A DNA stretch of 64,000 nucleotides from Bacteroidales bacterium (GTDB lineage Bacteria > Bacteroidota > Bacteroidia > Bacteroidales > UBA10428), in the NCBI GenBank assembly GCA_016926235.1, contig JAFGOZ010000373.1, forward strand, positions 1-64,000, given 5' to 3'. Below, piece by piece: positions 44,458 through 53,244 of this stretch. How positions within the stretch are numbered: position 1 is the first letter of the stretch; every line of letters starts with the position of its first letter. The notes below the pieces were generated by a model. That model was not told where the DNA came from. It was given only the letters and a program-made list of their open reading frames with translations, and did no database searches. Both the position numbers and the translations under genes were made by a program.

Positions 44458-45207
44458 ATGAGAATATTTGGACTTATCGGATATCCCCTATCCCATTCAT
44501 TTTCACAAAGGTATTTTACTGAAAAGTTCGTTAAAAGCGGTTTTGTTGATTACCAGTATAAAAACTTTGAAATTCCAGATGTTAGGGAACTACCGCATCT
44601 TGTTGCAGTAAATCCCGATTTGGAAGGACTTAATATTACCATTCCATACAAAGAGCAAGTAATACAGTATTTAGATGCTATCGATCCGGAAGCTGACAAG
44701 ATAAAAGCAGTTAACACCATAAAAATAACCAGGAACGGAAATAAAGTACACTTAAAAGGATTTAATACAGATGCCTTTGGTTTTGAAGCCTCACTAAAAC
44801 CATTACTCATGCCACATCACAATAAGGCTTTAATCCTTGGCACTGGGGGAGCATCAAAAGCTGTTGCCTATGTACTGGAAAAACTAAATATTGAATATAA
44901 ATATGTTTCCCGTAACCCAAAAGCAATAAACCACCTGGGTTATGATATGCTGGAAGCCCGAATCATGGAAAACTATCACATTATAATAAATAGTTCTCCC
45001 CTTGGCACATACCCGAATGTTGAATCATCCCCTCCTATCCCGTATCATTTAATTACATCAAAACATCTTTTGCATGACCTCGTTTATAATCCTCCCGAAA
45101 CAGCATTTATGATAAAAGGGCAGGAACAAGGAGCTGTCGTAAAAAATGGATATGATATGCTGGTAGGGCAAGCTGAAAAAGCTTGGGAAATATGGAACAG
45201 GAAATAA
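44458..45207 (+). CDS. aroE: Shikimate dehydrogenase
   Basis: This 249-residue enzyme reduces 3-dehydroshikimate with NADPH in aromatic amino acid synthesis. 'LIGYPLSHSFSQRYFTEKF' binds shikimate, 'NITIPYKEQVIQYLD' holds the catalytic Lys, 'VNTIKI...FNTDAFGFEASL' holds the Asp, and the NADP loop is 'ALILGTGGASKAVAYVLEKL'. The length is slightly short but complete. It is coupled to popT, with a one-base gap. Confidence 0.95.
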   Translation: MRIFGLIGYPLSHSFSQRYFTEKFVKSGFVDYQYKNFEIPDVRELPHLVAVNPDLEGLNITIPYKEQVIQYLDAIDPEADKIKAVNTIKITRNGNKVHLKGFNTDAFGFEASLKPLLMPHHNKALILGTGGASKAVAYVLEKLNIEYKYVSRNPKAINHLGYDMLEARIMENYHIIINSSPLGTYPNVESSPPIPYHLITSKHLLHDLVYNPPETAFMIKGQEQGAVVKNGYDMLVGQAEKAWEIWNRK

Positions 45208-45439
45208 AAACGAGGGATTGATGGAGTGATAGATTGATGGATTAATGAAACATTATCTCAATTAATTTATTCCTGCCATAAAATAAACGGATTAGCAACC
45301 TTCTCGATAACCCATCATTCCAACAATCCATTTATCCTGCTCTGCTTCATTTTACCGGCAAATACCTGCTTCTCACCGAATTCTATAGAATATCTCTCCT
45401 TTTTTAGAAATAATTTTACTTCTGCACGTCATATAAAGT

Positions 45440-46000
45440 ATGAAAGCAGAAAGAAAAATATCGACTCTATTTCGCGATTTTATTGACAGGGAATATGACA
45501 GGCTCATTCATTATGTAAAAGTACGTTTTAATGAAGCATACTATAATGAATATGCAGAAGATATTGTACAAGATGTAGCTTTAAATATTTATTCTAAATT
45601 AGATGTTAATAGTTCCATCGAAAATATAGCTGGCTATTTTTATCGTTCACTTCAAAACAGGATCATTGATCTAAAACGTAAAAAAGTTGTACAAACATCT
45701 CTGGAAAACTACACCTATAAAGAATCCGGTGAAAACATAGCCTTACAAAGACATGCCGAAAAAAATGCAGATGATCCGACCCCGGATGAAATAGCAGAGC
45801 TTGATTTGAACCTTTCTAAAGCTATTGAACAACTTCCTGACGAATACAAGAATATTTTATTAGCTATCGAATTTGAAGGTGTGACTTATAAAGAACTCTC
45901 AGAAAAAACCGGGATACCTGTTGGAACCCTGCTTTCAAGAAAACATAGAGCAATTGCTCAACTTACGAAAATTATGAATGATGAATACTTTAATTTCTAG
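45440..46000 (+). CDS. ECF-type RNA polymerase sigma factor
   Basis: This 186-residue protein has sigma region 2 ('YAEDIVQDVALNIYSKLD...IAGYFYRSLQNRIIDLKRKK', about 37-80) and region 4 ('LPDEYKNILLAIEFEGVTYKELSEKTGIPVGTLLSRKHRAIAQL', about 133-177). No anti-sigma factor of the usual FecR or zinc type is adjacent. The next gene, 78 bases downstream, encodes a small two-helix membrane protein that could be a partner. The regulon is unknown. Confidence 0.88.
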   Translation: MKAERKISTLFRDFIDREYDRLIHYVKVRFNEAYYNEYAEDIVQDVALNIYSKLDVNSSIENIAGYFYRSLQNRIIDLKRKKVVQTSLENYTYKESGENIALQRHAEKNADDPTPDEIAELDLNLSKAIEQLPDEYKNILLAIEFEGVTYKELSEKTGIPVGTLLSRKHRAIAQLTKIMNDEYFNF

Positions 46001-46067
46001 CCGTTGGTTATTAGCTTTTAACTATTGGCTTTAATTAATAAGGACAAATGAAATATAACTTAATAAT

Positions 46068-46074
46068 AGGAGGT
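46068..46074 (+). promoter_or_regulatory. Strong Shine-Dalgarno site
   Basis: AGGAGGT ends four bases before the ATG at 46079. A full Shine-Dalgarno sequence is unusual in this phylum and supports this start. Confidence 0.6.
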
Positions 46075-46078
46075 AATT

Positions 46079-46501
46079 ATGTGTACAATGTATGAAAATT
46101 ACAGAAGCGCAAGCACTTTTGGTAAAGTAATGCGCATTGTTGGCCTGGCAATTCTTGGAGTTGTTGGCGCAGCAGGATTTGCTATACTTTTTGGGTATAT
46201 TGTAATGATGCTTTGGAACTGGCTTATGCCCGCTTTATTTAATTTGCCTATAATCAATTTCTGGCATGCTGTTGGAGTTATTATTCTGGCAAGATTAATA
46301 TTTGGAGGATTCAAACACGGATCCCATCATTATCCCAGACCACCTCGTTATTCAAAATATTGGAAACACCACTACGAAAAGCGTTGTGTAAACGGATTTC
46401 ATTGGAGTGACTGGAAATACTATGACAAATTCTGGAAAGAAGAAGGCGAACAGGCATTTTCAGACTACTTAAAACAAAAAAAGGAATCAAGTGGTGAATA
46501 A
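46079..46501 (+). CDS. Small two-helix membrane protein
   Basis: This 140-residue protein has two hydrophobic helices (about 18-45 'IVGLAILGVVGAAGFAILFG' and 58-78 'FWHAVGVIILARLIFGGF') and a His/Tyr/Trp-rich C-terminal tail ('HHYPRPPRYSKYWKHHYEKRC') that may bind metal. I do not recognise a named family. It has a strong ribosome binding site and follows the ECF sigma gene in the same direction, so it is a candidate sigma regulator or target, but no anti-sigma motif is seen. A terminator follows. Confidence 0.65.
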   Translation: MCTMYENYRSASTFGKVMRIVGLAILGVVGAAGFAILFGYIVMMLWNWLMPALFNLPIINFWHAVGVIILARLIFGGFKHGSHHYPRPPRYSKYWKHHYEKRCVNGFHWSDWKYYDKFWKEEGEQAFSDYLKQKKESSGE

Positions 46502-46509
46502 ACAAGTAT

Positions 46510-46543
46510 GAGGGGAGTTAGAATTAACTCCTCTTTGCTTTTT
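46510..46543. terminator. Terminator between convergent genes
   Basis: The stem AGGGGAGTTA with TAACTCCTCT (one G-U pair) around GAAT is followed by TTTGCTTTTT. It can serve the plus-strand membrane protein gene and possibly the convergent kinase gene. Confidence 0.75.
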
Positions 46544-48167
46544 AATTAGTTGGGTTAAGAGGCAAATATATCCTGAACTCTGTACCCTCACCAGGTTTTG
46601 TGTCAAATTCAATTCTCCCACTGTGCTTCTTAATAATACTATAGCTTATAGCTAATCCAAGCCCTGATCCTTTTCCAACATCCTTTGTTGTAAAAAATGG
46701 ATCAAAAACTTTACTTTTAATATCCTCGGCTATCCCTACCCCATTATCCTTTATTATAACCAGAACATCATTTTCATTTGCAGAATCGACACTTATCTCA
46801 ATAGTACCTTTCTTGCTAATTGAATCAATAGCATTCCCTATAATGTTTACAAAAACTTGTTCTAACCGACCAGGGAAACACTTAATATAAGGAAGTTCCC
46901 TGAAGTTTTTGATAATCTTCACTCGCTTTGGAATGTGGTTTTCGAGTAATATTAATGCATCATTTATAATTGATCCGATATCTGCACTCTTCAAATCCTC
47001 AATATCCAAATGTGAAATAGTCCTTAACCCTTTGATAATATCCACAGTACGATCTATCCCCTGTGAAATCCTATCCATAAGCAAGGCGATATTATTCATG
47101 AGTTTCTTATAATCAATCTGTCTCTTTAATTCATTAATCCGGCTTAAATGCTCTCTACAGGTTGTCGGTTCCAGTTCATCAAACGCCTTCAGCAATGGCA
47201 ATAAATTTTCCATTATACTTTTCAGTCCCTCAATGGCAGAATTTATAAAGTTAATAGGGTTATTAATCTCATGTGCAATTCCGGCAGTGAGTACTCCAAT
47301 CGAAGCCATTTTCTCTGTTTCCAGGAGTTGATCCTGGGTACCCCGAAGTCTGTTAAATGCTTCCTGTAATCGTTCATTTTGTAAGCTCAACTCTTCCTGG
47401 TAAGATTGAAGTTCTTCATTTTGTGATTGCAATTCTTCCTTATGTTCCTTCAATTCAATATTTTGAGACCTGAGTTTCCCCTCAATGATCTTATTTAATT
47501 TAATTAGGTATTGAACACTCAATACAACAAAAAGAAAAAGTATTATCTGGGAAGTTTTATACAGAATATAACGGTCTAAAATATCACTGACATAGGGCTC
47601 AGACTTATCTGCGAAAAATAGCAATACCTGATCTACAGAAATTGTAAGCATAAAACAATATCCAATAATTATGTAGTAGATGACCCGTCTCTCCTCCTCC
47701 ATCCATAAAAGCATAGGTATAAGTGTAGCAGAAGCCGCAGCAAAGGGATAGTAAAAAAAATATTCGGTTTTTACCTCTCCAAAAATGGTTGGAAAGATAA
47801 TAATGAGAAATATTGGTACAACTGAAGTAATAATTTTAGCTTGAAAGATGTAATTTTTAGCACTAAGTAAAAGACAAAACAAACTACAAATCAAAGTTAA
47901 TAGCAATCTCAGTGATCCGTATCCCAACTTACCACCTCCTAATATAAAACTATCAACCATAGTCATCAACAACCCAAAAAGCATCAATAATATTAGTATT
48001 GCATTAATGCGATTAAGCAAAATAATCGATCTCTGTTTTGAGTCATTATAAAAGTCCTGATTCCCCAGGTTTGATATTTTGTACCAAAATGATTTCACAT
48101 TAACAAGAAATAAATTTTTAACTAGTCTACTAAAGATAATCCATAAAACTGACAATTCAAATACCAT
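46542..48167 (-). CDS. Membrane sensor histidine kinase
   Basis: This 541-residue kinase has about six to seven membrane helices (55-225), a Gln/Glu-rich coiled coil (about 225-285), and a catalytic core with His299 in 'GIAHEINNPINFINSA', the N box 'NIIGNAIDSISKKG', 'VIIKDNGVGIAEDI' and 'GKGSGLGLAISYSI'. The membrane part resembles 7TM-type sensor regions without a named ligand domain. No response regulator gene is adjacent, so it is an orphan by context. The glycerate kinase gene ends 20 bases upstream on the same strand. Confidence 0.87.
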   Translation of the reverse strand: MVFELSVLWIIFSRLVKNLFLVNVKSFWYKISNLGNQDFYNDSKQRSIILLNRINAILILLMLFGLLMTMVDSFILGGGKLGYGSLRLLLTLICSLFCLLLSAKNYIFQAKIITSVVPIFLIIIFPTIFGEVKTEYFFYYPFAAASATLIPMLLWMEEERRVIYYIIIGYCFMLTISVDQVLLFFADKSEPYVSDILDRYILYKTSQIILFLFVVLSVQYLIKLNKIIEGKLRSQNIELKEHKEELQSQNEELQSYQEELSLQNERLQEAFNRLRGTQDQLLETEKMASIGVLTAGIAHEINNPINFINSAIEGLKSIMENLLPLLKAFDELEPTTCREHLSRINELKRQIDYKKLMNNIALLMDRISQGIDRTVDIIKGLRTISHLDIEDLKSADIGSIINDALILLENHIPKRVKIIKNFRELPYIKCFPGRLEQVFVNIIGNAIDSISKKGTIEISVDSANENDVLVIIKDNGVGIAEDIKSKVFDPFFTTKDVGKGSGLGLAISYSIIKKHSGRIEFDTKPGEGTEFRIYLPLNPTN

Positions 48168-48187
48168 TCAGCGTTTTCTTGGTACAT

Positions 48188-49324
48188 TCACCTTCCTGCA
48201 AATAACCTGATAATATTTTCAGAAGTGTTTCTAATTAAACACTTTGCATCCTTTATTCCATCGTTTAATGTCATGGGTTTGTCCATTATTGAGAGAATAG
48301 ATAAAAAGCCTTCCTTGAAAAGCTGCTCATAATCCCCAGCTATTGAACCGGCTATACCAACAACAGGTTTGCTGTACTTCTTAGCCATTTGTGCCACCCT
48401 GAAAGGTGCTTTTCCAAACAAAGTTTGGCCGTCAATCATACCTTCACCAGTGATAATTATATCGGCATGCTTAATTTTTTCCTCCAAACCTAATGTTTCC
48501 ATAATCAACTCTGCGCCTGGCACAATTGTTACTTCCATAAAGGCCATCATACCTGCAGCGATCCCCCCTGCAGCTCCGCTTCCCGGTATTTGGGAAACAT
48601 CTTTACCAGTAGCAGCTTTTAAAATTTCTGCATAGTGTTCCAATGCTCTATCAAGCTTCATTACCATCTCTGGCGTTGCTCCCTTTTGTTGTGCATATGT
48701 ATAAGCTGCTCCTCTAGCTCCGTATAAGGGATTTGTTACATCACATGCCAGCTTTATCCTGGTTTTGGCCAACCTCTTATCAAATTGACTTGTGTCAATA
48801 CTCGCAATTTCAAGCAAAAATTGTCCTCCCTGTTGTACTTCATTGCCACACTTATCTAATAATTTTATACCCAAAGCCCGAAGCATTCCTGCTCCTCCAT
48901 CGTTAGTAGCACTCCCGCCTATCCCGATAATTAAATTCTCACAACCTAAATCAAGCGTGGCTTTTATCAATTCTCCAGTACCGTAAGTTGTTGTATATGC
49001 AGGATTGCGTTCATTTTTAGTAAGCAATTCCAGCCCTGATGCAGCAGACATACCTATAACTGCTGTTTTTCCGTCACCTAATACACCAAAACAGGAATCA
49101 ATTAATCTCATTAAAGGATCGTGTACGCGTGCTTTGAATATTTTACCCCCGGTCGCTTCAATCATAGCTTCAACAGTACCCTCTCCTCCATCTGCAAGAG
49201 GTACTTTTTCAATAATTGCATCAGGCAAAGCAAGCAGTATCCCCTCTTCAATACTATTTGCTACCTCACCGGAGGAAAGACAGTCTTTAAAAGAGTCTGG
49301 TGCAACTAAAATTCGCAATGACAT
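48188..49324 (-). CDS. Glycerate kinase
   Basis: This 378-residue GK1-family enzyme phosphorylates D-glycerate. Motifs include 'MSLRILVAPDSFKDCLSSGEVANSIEEGI', 'VPLADGGEGTVEAMI', 'IGIGGSATNDGGAGMLRALG' and 'GEGMIDGQTLFGKAPFRVAQMA'. It is of normal length. It is divergent from the attenuator region that controls the aminotransferase gene. Whether it gives 2- or 3-phosphoglycerate cannot be read from sequence; GK1 members mostly give 2-phosphoglycerate. Confidence 0.93.
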   Translation of the reverse strand: MSLRILVAPDSFKDCLSSGEVANSIEEGILLALPDAIIEKVPLADGGEGTVEAMIEATGGKIFKARVHDPLMRLIDSCFGVLGDGKTAVIGMSAASGLELLTKNERNPAYTTTYGTGELIKATLDLGCENLIIGIGGSATNDGGAGMLRALGIKLLDKCGNEVQQGGQFLLEIASIDTSQFDKRLAKTRIKLACDVTNPLYGARGAAYTYAQQKGATPEMVMKLDRALEHYAEILKAATGKDVSQIPGSGAAGGIAAGMMAFMEVTIVPGAELIMETLGLEEKIKHADIIITGEGMIDGQTLFGKAPFRVAQMAKKYSKPVVGIAGSIAGDYEQLFKEGFLSILSIMDKPMTLNDGIKDAKCLIRNTSENIIRLFAGR

Positions 49325-49393
49325 AAATTAATCTAATTAAACTAAAATTAAACTAATTTTTCTGTGCATAGCATAAATACAAAATGTTTTTCA

Positions 49394-49401
49394 TATATTT
49401 G
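49394..49401 (+). promoter_or_regulatory. -7 promoter box of the attenuated aminotransferase transcript
   Basis: TATATTTG matches TAnnTTTG, 19 bases before the first leader-peptide ATG at 49421. No TTTG is seen at the -33 position. Confidence 0.55.
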
Positions 49402-49420
49402 TCCCAACAAACAGAAGATT

Positions 49421-49498
49421 ATGAATAACAACTTTATGTTTATCTCTCTTACCATTGTGGCGATTGCCGACAAGGACAACAGGAAGGGTATGGCATAA
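49421..49498 (+). CDS. Leader peptide 1 of the attenuator
   Basis: ATG 49421 to TAA 49496-49498 encodes 25 residues, MNNNFMFISLTIVAIAD followed by KDNRKGMA. The middle is rich in Ile, Val and Leu. Its last codons (49482-49494, GGAAGGGTATGGC) are complementary at 12 of 13 bases to 49527-49539, the left part of the following terminator. A ribosome finishing the peptide would cover this arm and permit termination; a ribosome stalled at the Ile/Val codons would leave it free. This is an inferred attenuation leader with no experimental support here. Confidence 0.6.
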   Translation: MNNNFMFISLTIVAIADKDNRKGMA

Positions 49499-49539
49499 AG
49501 TAAAATACATATAAAAAGAATTTGCAGCCATTCCCTTCC
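49482..49539 (+). promoter_or_regulatory. Antiterminator pairing 1
   Basis: Arm 49482-49494 (GGAAGGGTATGGC) pairs with 49527-49539 (GCCATTCCCTTCC) with one mismatch in 13. The second arm contains nearly all of the left side of terminator 1, so the two structures are mutually exclusive. Confidence 0.6.
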
Positions 49540-49557
49540 AGAATGGCTTTTTTTTTT
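49526..49557 (+). terminator. Attenuator terminator 1
   Basis: AGCCATTC pairs perfectly with GAATGGCT around a seven-base loop and is followed by a run of ten Ts. There is no gene-sized open frame between leader 1 and this terminator. Confidence 0.85.
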
Positions 49558-49562
49558 GAACG

Positions 49563-49664
49563 ATGAAGAAACTAATGAACATAGCACTTATCATTGATGC
49601 GCCAGCAGTAACCATTATAGTAGCTGTTGCGATAGCATTTATTGACACCAGCCCCCCACCATAG
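49563..49664 (+). CDS. Leader peptide 2 of the attenuator
   Basis: ATG 49563, just after terminator 1, to TAG 49662-49664 encodes 33 residues: MKKLMNIALIIDAPAV, TIIVAVAIAFID and TSPPP. Seven Ile, three Val and two Leu fall mostly in one block. The stop codon overlaps AGAGAAAG (49663-49670), which is complementary to CTTTCTCT in the left arm of terminator 2. The run of hydrophobic branched residues before a Pro-rich end recalls ilv leader peptides of enterics. The inferred role is translation-coupled sensing of branched-chain aminoacyl-tRNA. Confidence 0.55.
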   Translation: MKKLMNIALIIDAPAVTIIVAVAIAFIDTSPPP

Positions 49665-49707
49665 AGAAAGTATAATTAGCATAATAATAATATACAGGCC
49701 TTTCTCT
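49663..49707 (+). promoter_or_regulatory. Antiterminator pairing 2
   Basis: AGAGAAAG (49663-49670) pairs with CTTTCTCT (49700-49707) over 8 bp; the second segment is the left arm of terminator 2. Confidence 0.5.
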
Positions 49708-49734
49708 GAACAAACGGGGGAAGGCCTTTTTTTT
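49696..49734 (+). terminator. Attenuator terminator 2
   Basis: AGGCCTTTCTC pairs with GGGGGAAGGCC-T (11 bp counting two G-U pairs) around a short loop and is followed by eight Ts. It ends 33 bases before the aminotransferase ATG. Confidence 0.85.
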
Positions 49735-49767
49735 AATATAATTCACTAATATTAAATTATTTACACC

Positions 49768-50973
49768 ATGAAAACAGAGTATGATTCATTTCTTTCGAGC
49801 AGTTGTAAAAATATACCCAGTTCATTTTTACGAGAAATATTGGATTTAGCTACTCAACCCGGTATGATTTCTTTTGCCGGGGGACTGCCTAATCCTGAAC
49901 TCTTTCCTGTTGAACCGATTAAACAGGCTCTGCAAAAAGTGTTAACCGAAGACGGACAAAACATTCTGCAATATTCAGGAAGCCAGGGATATCTCCCTTT
50001 GCGTGAATGGCTTTGCCAGCGCTACAATAACAAGTATAGTATGAAGGTTACACCTGATATGATGCTTATAACCAGTGGTTCACAACAAGCCTTAGATTTG
50101 AGCTCAAAAATCCTCATTAATCCAGGCAATCCATTAATACTTGAAAAACCATCTTACCTGGGAGCTATTCAGGCTTTCTCTGCTTATTCACCACAATTTA
50201 TACAGGTTAAGCTTGAGCATGACGGGATAAATACAGATGATTTGGAGTATATCTTCAAGACCTTGCGGCCAAAAGTATTATATGCTATACCTAATTTCCA
50301 GAATCCTTCAGGAATATCTTATTCACTGGAGAAGCGAATGCAGGTTGCTGAATTATTGGACAAATATAATGCTATACTGATAGAGGATGATCCTTATAAT
50401 GAAGTTCGTTTTGAGGGTGACATGTTGCCTCCAATCTACTTTTTCAATCCGGAGAGAGTAATCTGGTGCGGATCGTTCTCAAAAATGCTATCGCCGGGTA
50501 TCCGAACCGGCTGGATATGTTGCTCAAAAGACCTCATGCCATACTTCTTAAGAGCAAAACAGGCTACGGATCTCCATACAAACAACCTTGTACAGAGAAT
50601 GATCCACTCATATCTCATGGATCAGGATGTTGACTCACATCTTCAATCCATCCAAAAAGCTTATAAATTCCAAAAGGATACAATGAGAGAAATGCTGCTT
50701 ACCTTTTTCCCGAGAGACACCCAACTTACAAATCCCGAAGGCGGAATGTTTATCTGGGCATCACTTACAGGAAATATTAACACGAGCGACCTGGTAACAG
50801 AAGCTATAAATAACAAAGTTGTTTTTGTACCCGGAAGAACATTTTATACACAAAATGAGGGTAATGATTCAATGCGCCTCAACTTTTCTAATTCAAGTCC
50901 TATGATCATAGAGCAAGGCATACAGAAACTTGGAAAACTAATTACTAAACATTATGAAGCATTAAAAACTTAG
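49768..50973 (+). CDS. PLP-dependent aminotransferase (class I/II, LysN-like)
   Basis: This 401-residue fold-type I aminotransferase has 'MISFAGGLPNPELFPVEPI', 'YSGSQGYLPLREWLCQRY', 'TSGSQQALDL' (PLP phosphate), 'IPNFQNPSGISYS', 'EDDPYNEVRF' and Lys239 in 'GSFSKMLSPGIRTGW' as Schiff-base lysine. It resembles the 2-aminoadipate/broad-range group that lacks an N-terminal GntR domain; such enzymes can use branched-chain, aromatic or aminoadipate substrates. The tandem Ile/Val-rich attenuators upstream make a role in branched-chain amino acid synthesis likely, though this is an inference. The amidase gene follows on the same strand. Confidence 0.88.
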   Translation: MKTEYDSFLSSSCKNIPSSFLREILDLATQPGMISFAGGLPNPELFPVEPIKQALQKVLTEDGQNILQYSGSQGYLPLREWLCQRYNNKYSMKVTPDMMLITSGSQQALDLSSKILINPGNPLILEKPSYLGAIQAFSAYSPQFIQVKLEHDGINTDDLEYIFKTLRPKVLYAIPNFQNPSGISYSLEKRMQVAELLDKYNAILIEDDPYNEVRFEGDMLPPIYFFNPERVIWCGSFSKMLSPGIRTGWICCSKDLMPYFLRAKQATDLHTNNLVQRMIHSYLMDQDVDSHLQSIQKAYKFQKDTMREMLLTFFPRDTQLTNPEGGMFIWASLTGNINTSDLVTEAINNKVVFVPGRTFYTQNEGNDSMRLNFSNSSPMIIEQGIQKLGKLITKHYEALKT

Positions 50974-51084
50974 TGTAAAATGAGAGAACAAAAACTATAT
51001 CACATCAATATCGTATATTATTTTATAACTTTGGCATATAAATTGGTAACAATAATCATAAAACATTTAGTATTTACAATCAGG

Positions 51085-52368
51085 ATGGTAGCATTATTTA
51101 TAAAAAGAAATATATTCATTGTTTTAGTTTTAACTATTTCGCAAATTTCTTTCACTCAAACCTATAAAAGGGATACTCTAAAATTAAGTTTACTTAAAAC
51201 CTATAATAAAGAGGAAGATAGTTACATGATTAATCCTGGCATGGACGTAACCAGCCTTACATGCAAAATTGAAGAAGGAAAAACCTTTGAAGGAATGTAT
51301 ATTATTGCTGCCGGCGACACAATTATTCCCCAGTCTGATATCGAAAGAGGAGTAGAAAACGGACTTCTTTCTTCAGAATTGATAGTTTTCAGAAATAAAA
51401 TAAGTACATTCCAATTACACGCCGGACCAGATCTGGACAAAATCATCTTCTTCTATATTAATGCATCAATACAGGAAAAAACGACACCGGAAAAAGAAGT
51501 AAAAAAAAAAGTAAGCGAAAATTGTTCCGAACCCGAAAGCGTTGATCAATCTGTTTGGAGAGAAGGATTAGCCACAAAGGAGTACACGAGGACGGTGCAT
51601 CCTGTTTACAATATTATTATCCATCATTCTGCGGGTAACATTTTAAGTGATAATTACACTCAGGTAGTAAGGGATATATACGTTTATCATACATTTGACA
51701 GAGACTGGTCAGACATTGGATATAATTATCTGATTGCCAATGACGGAACCATATTTAAAGGCAGGGATCCGGGAGAATATGAACAGGACAATGTGATGGG
51801 TGCTCATTTTTGTGGATATAACTCCAATACAATGGGTATATGCGTTATGGGAACCTATACCGATGTCATACCATCCGATAGTGCTATTGCAAGCCTTGTA
51901 TCTTTACTGACCTGGAAAATTGTAAAAGATGACCTCAATCCCCTTTTAACGCATTGGCATCCATTGAATTATTCGCTTCCTATTATTGCTGGCCACCGCG
52001 ATGGCTGTGCCACAGAATGTCCGGGACAGAAATTATATGAAATGTTTCCGGAATTGCGACAACGGGTTAATGACAGTGCCCTGCTCTGTCCGGGTTGGGA
52101 TCCTGACTTGGTGAATAAACACGAAGACATGGTTGATGTAGTTCTAATTTATCCAAATCCTGCGAAAGATTTCATTTATATTAAAATTGTTGAACCTTAT
52201 AAATGCATAGAAGTAACCGATATTTTGGGCAAAAAATCTAATGGCACAACAATGGATTATAGCACAGATATCGTTTCAATTAATATAAAAAATCTAAATC
52301 CCGGATTACACTATTTATTTATACATTCCGAAACAGGCTTGATACGTAAAAAATTCATTGTTAATTAA
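51085..52368 (+). CDS. Exported N-acetylmuramoyl-L-alanine amidase with T9SS tail
   Basis: The frame is open from 50980, but ATG 51085 gives a proper signal peptide ('IFIVLVLTISQISFTQ') and 427 residues. The Amidase_2/PGRP domain (about 170-335) shows 'IIIHHSAGN' with His180/His181, 'IGYNYLIANDGTIFKGRDP', 'MGICVMGTY', His304 in 'AGHRDG' and Cys312 in 'ECPG', the zinc ligands. The His-to-Cys spacing of eight is as in T7 lysozyme. The C-terminus is a T9SS type A domain ('IYPNPAKDFIYIKIV'). It should cut peptidoglycan outside the cell or at the surface. Confidence 0.9.
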   Translation: MVALFIKRNIFIVLVLTISQISFTQTYKRDTLKLSLLKTYNKEEDSYMINPGMDVTSLTCKIEEGKTFEGMYIIAAGDTIIPQSDIERGVENGLLSSELIVFRNKISTFQLHAGPDLDKIIFFYINASIQEKTTPEKEVKKKVSENCSEPESVDQSVWREGLATKEYTRTVHPVYNIIIHHSAGNILSDNYTQVVRDIYVYHTFDRDWSDIGYNYLIANDGTIFKGRDPGEYEQDNVMGAHFCGYNSNTMGICVMGTYTDVIPSDSAIASLVSLLTWKIVKDDLNPLLTHWHPLNYSLPIIAGHRDGCATECPGQKLYEMFPELRQRVNDSALLCPGWDPDLVNKHEDMVDVVLIYPNPAKDFIYIKIVEPYKCIEVTDILGKKSNGTTMDYSTDIVSINIKNLNPGLHYLFIHSETGLIRKKFIVN

Positions 52369-52437
52369 CTTTTTTTAACGTTAAATCCTTATGTTCGCAA
52401 TGATATTTGGGTACATTAAAGGTTTAAATATCAGAAT

Positions 52438-53244
52438 ATGAATGAAAATTACTATGTACACGGATATTCCAAACTAGAAAGTTCCAGGCTTCAGGACCAA
52501 GCCGTCACACTCACAGAGTTGTTGCATCATGACACTTTATACCCTCCAGGGCATAAAATACTGGAAGCCGGTTGCGGAATAGGTGCACAAACTATAACAC
52601 TGGCAAAAAAATCACCTGATGCTTTCTTTACCTCAATTGACATTTCCGAGGCATCGCTGAATGACGCAAGAGAGCTTATTAAAAGAAATAAAATCAGAAA
52701 TGTTCAATTTCAAGTGGCAAATCTTTTCAACATGCCTTTTGAACCTGAGTCATTTGATCATATATTTTTATGTTTTGTACTCGAACACCTTCCAAATCCT
52801 TTAGCCGCTCTTAAATGTCTGATGAAAGTTTTAAAAAAGGGAGGGTCGCTAACAGTTATTGAAGGGGATCATGATTCTGCATTTTACCACCCAAAAAGCC
52901 AATATGCACAAAAAACCATTGACTGCCTAATCCATCTTCAAGAGCAAATGGGAGGCAACAGCCTTATAGGAAGAGAATTATATCCTCTCCTGAATAAAAC
53001 TGGATTCAAAAATGTTATTGTCAATCCCCGTTTTGTATATGCTGATGATTCTCTGCCTGAAATGGTTGACGGATTTACCCGGAAAACCTTTATTGCCATG
53101 ATAGAAGGTGTAAAAGAGAAGGCTTTAAGCAGTAATCTGCTAGATGAAAAAACCTGGAACAAAGGAATAGAAGACCTGAATAAAACGGCTGAAGGAGAGG
53201 GTACTTTCTGTTATACTTTTTTTAAAGCCACGGCAATAAAATAG
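52438..53244 (+). CDS. SAM-dependent class I methyltransferase
   Basis: This 268-residue protein has the Rossmann-type SAM site: 'ILEAGCGIGAQTITLAKKSPDAFFTSIDISEASLNDARE' (motif I and the acidic residue after strand 2), 'DHIFLCFVLEHLPNPLAALKCLMKVLKKGGSLTVIEGDH' (motifs II and III). Small molecules such as quinones or lipids are plausible substrates, but none is indicated. It is monocistronic. Confidence 0.85.
   Translation: MNENYYVHGYSKLESSRLQDQAVTLTELLHHDTLYPPGHKILEAGCGIGAQTITLAKKSPDAFFTSIDISEASLNDARELIKRNKIRNVQFQVANLFNMPFEPESFDHIFLCFVLEHLPNPLAALKCLMKVLKKGGSLTVIEGDHDSAFYHPKSQYAQKTIDCLIHLQEQMGGNSLIGRELYPLLNKTGFKNVIVNPRFVYADDSLPEMVDGFTRKTFIAMIEGVKEKALSSNLLDEKTWNKGIEDLNKTAEGEGTFCYTFFKATAIK

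Noticed and set aside
49348..49648. Two overlapping minus-strand ORFs (79 and 85 codons) with hydrophobic stretches
   Set aside because: They lie opposite the leader peptides and terminators of the attenuator, and their hydrophobic segments are the antisense of the leader codons and hairpins. No promoter or homologous family is evident.
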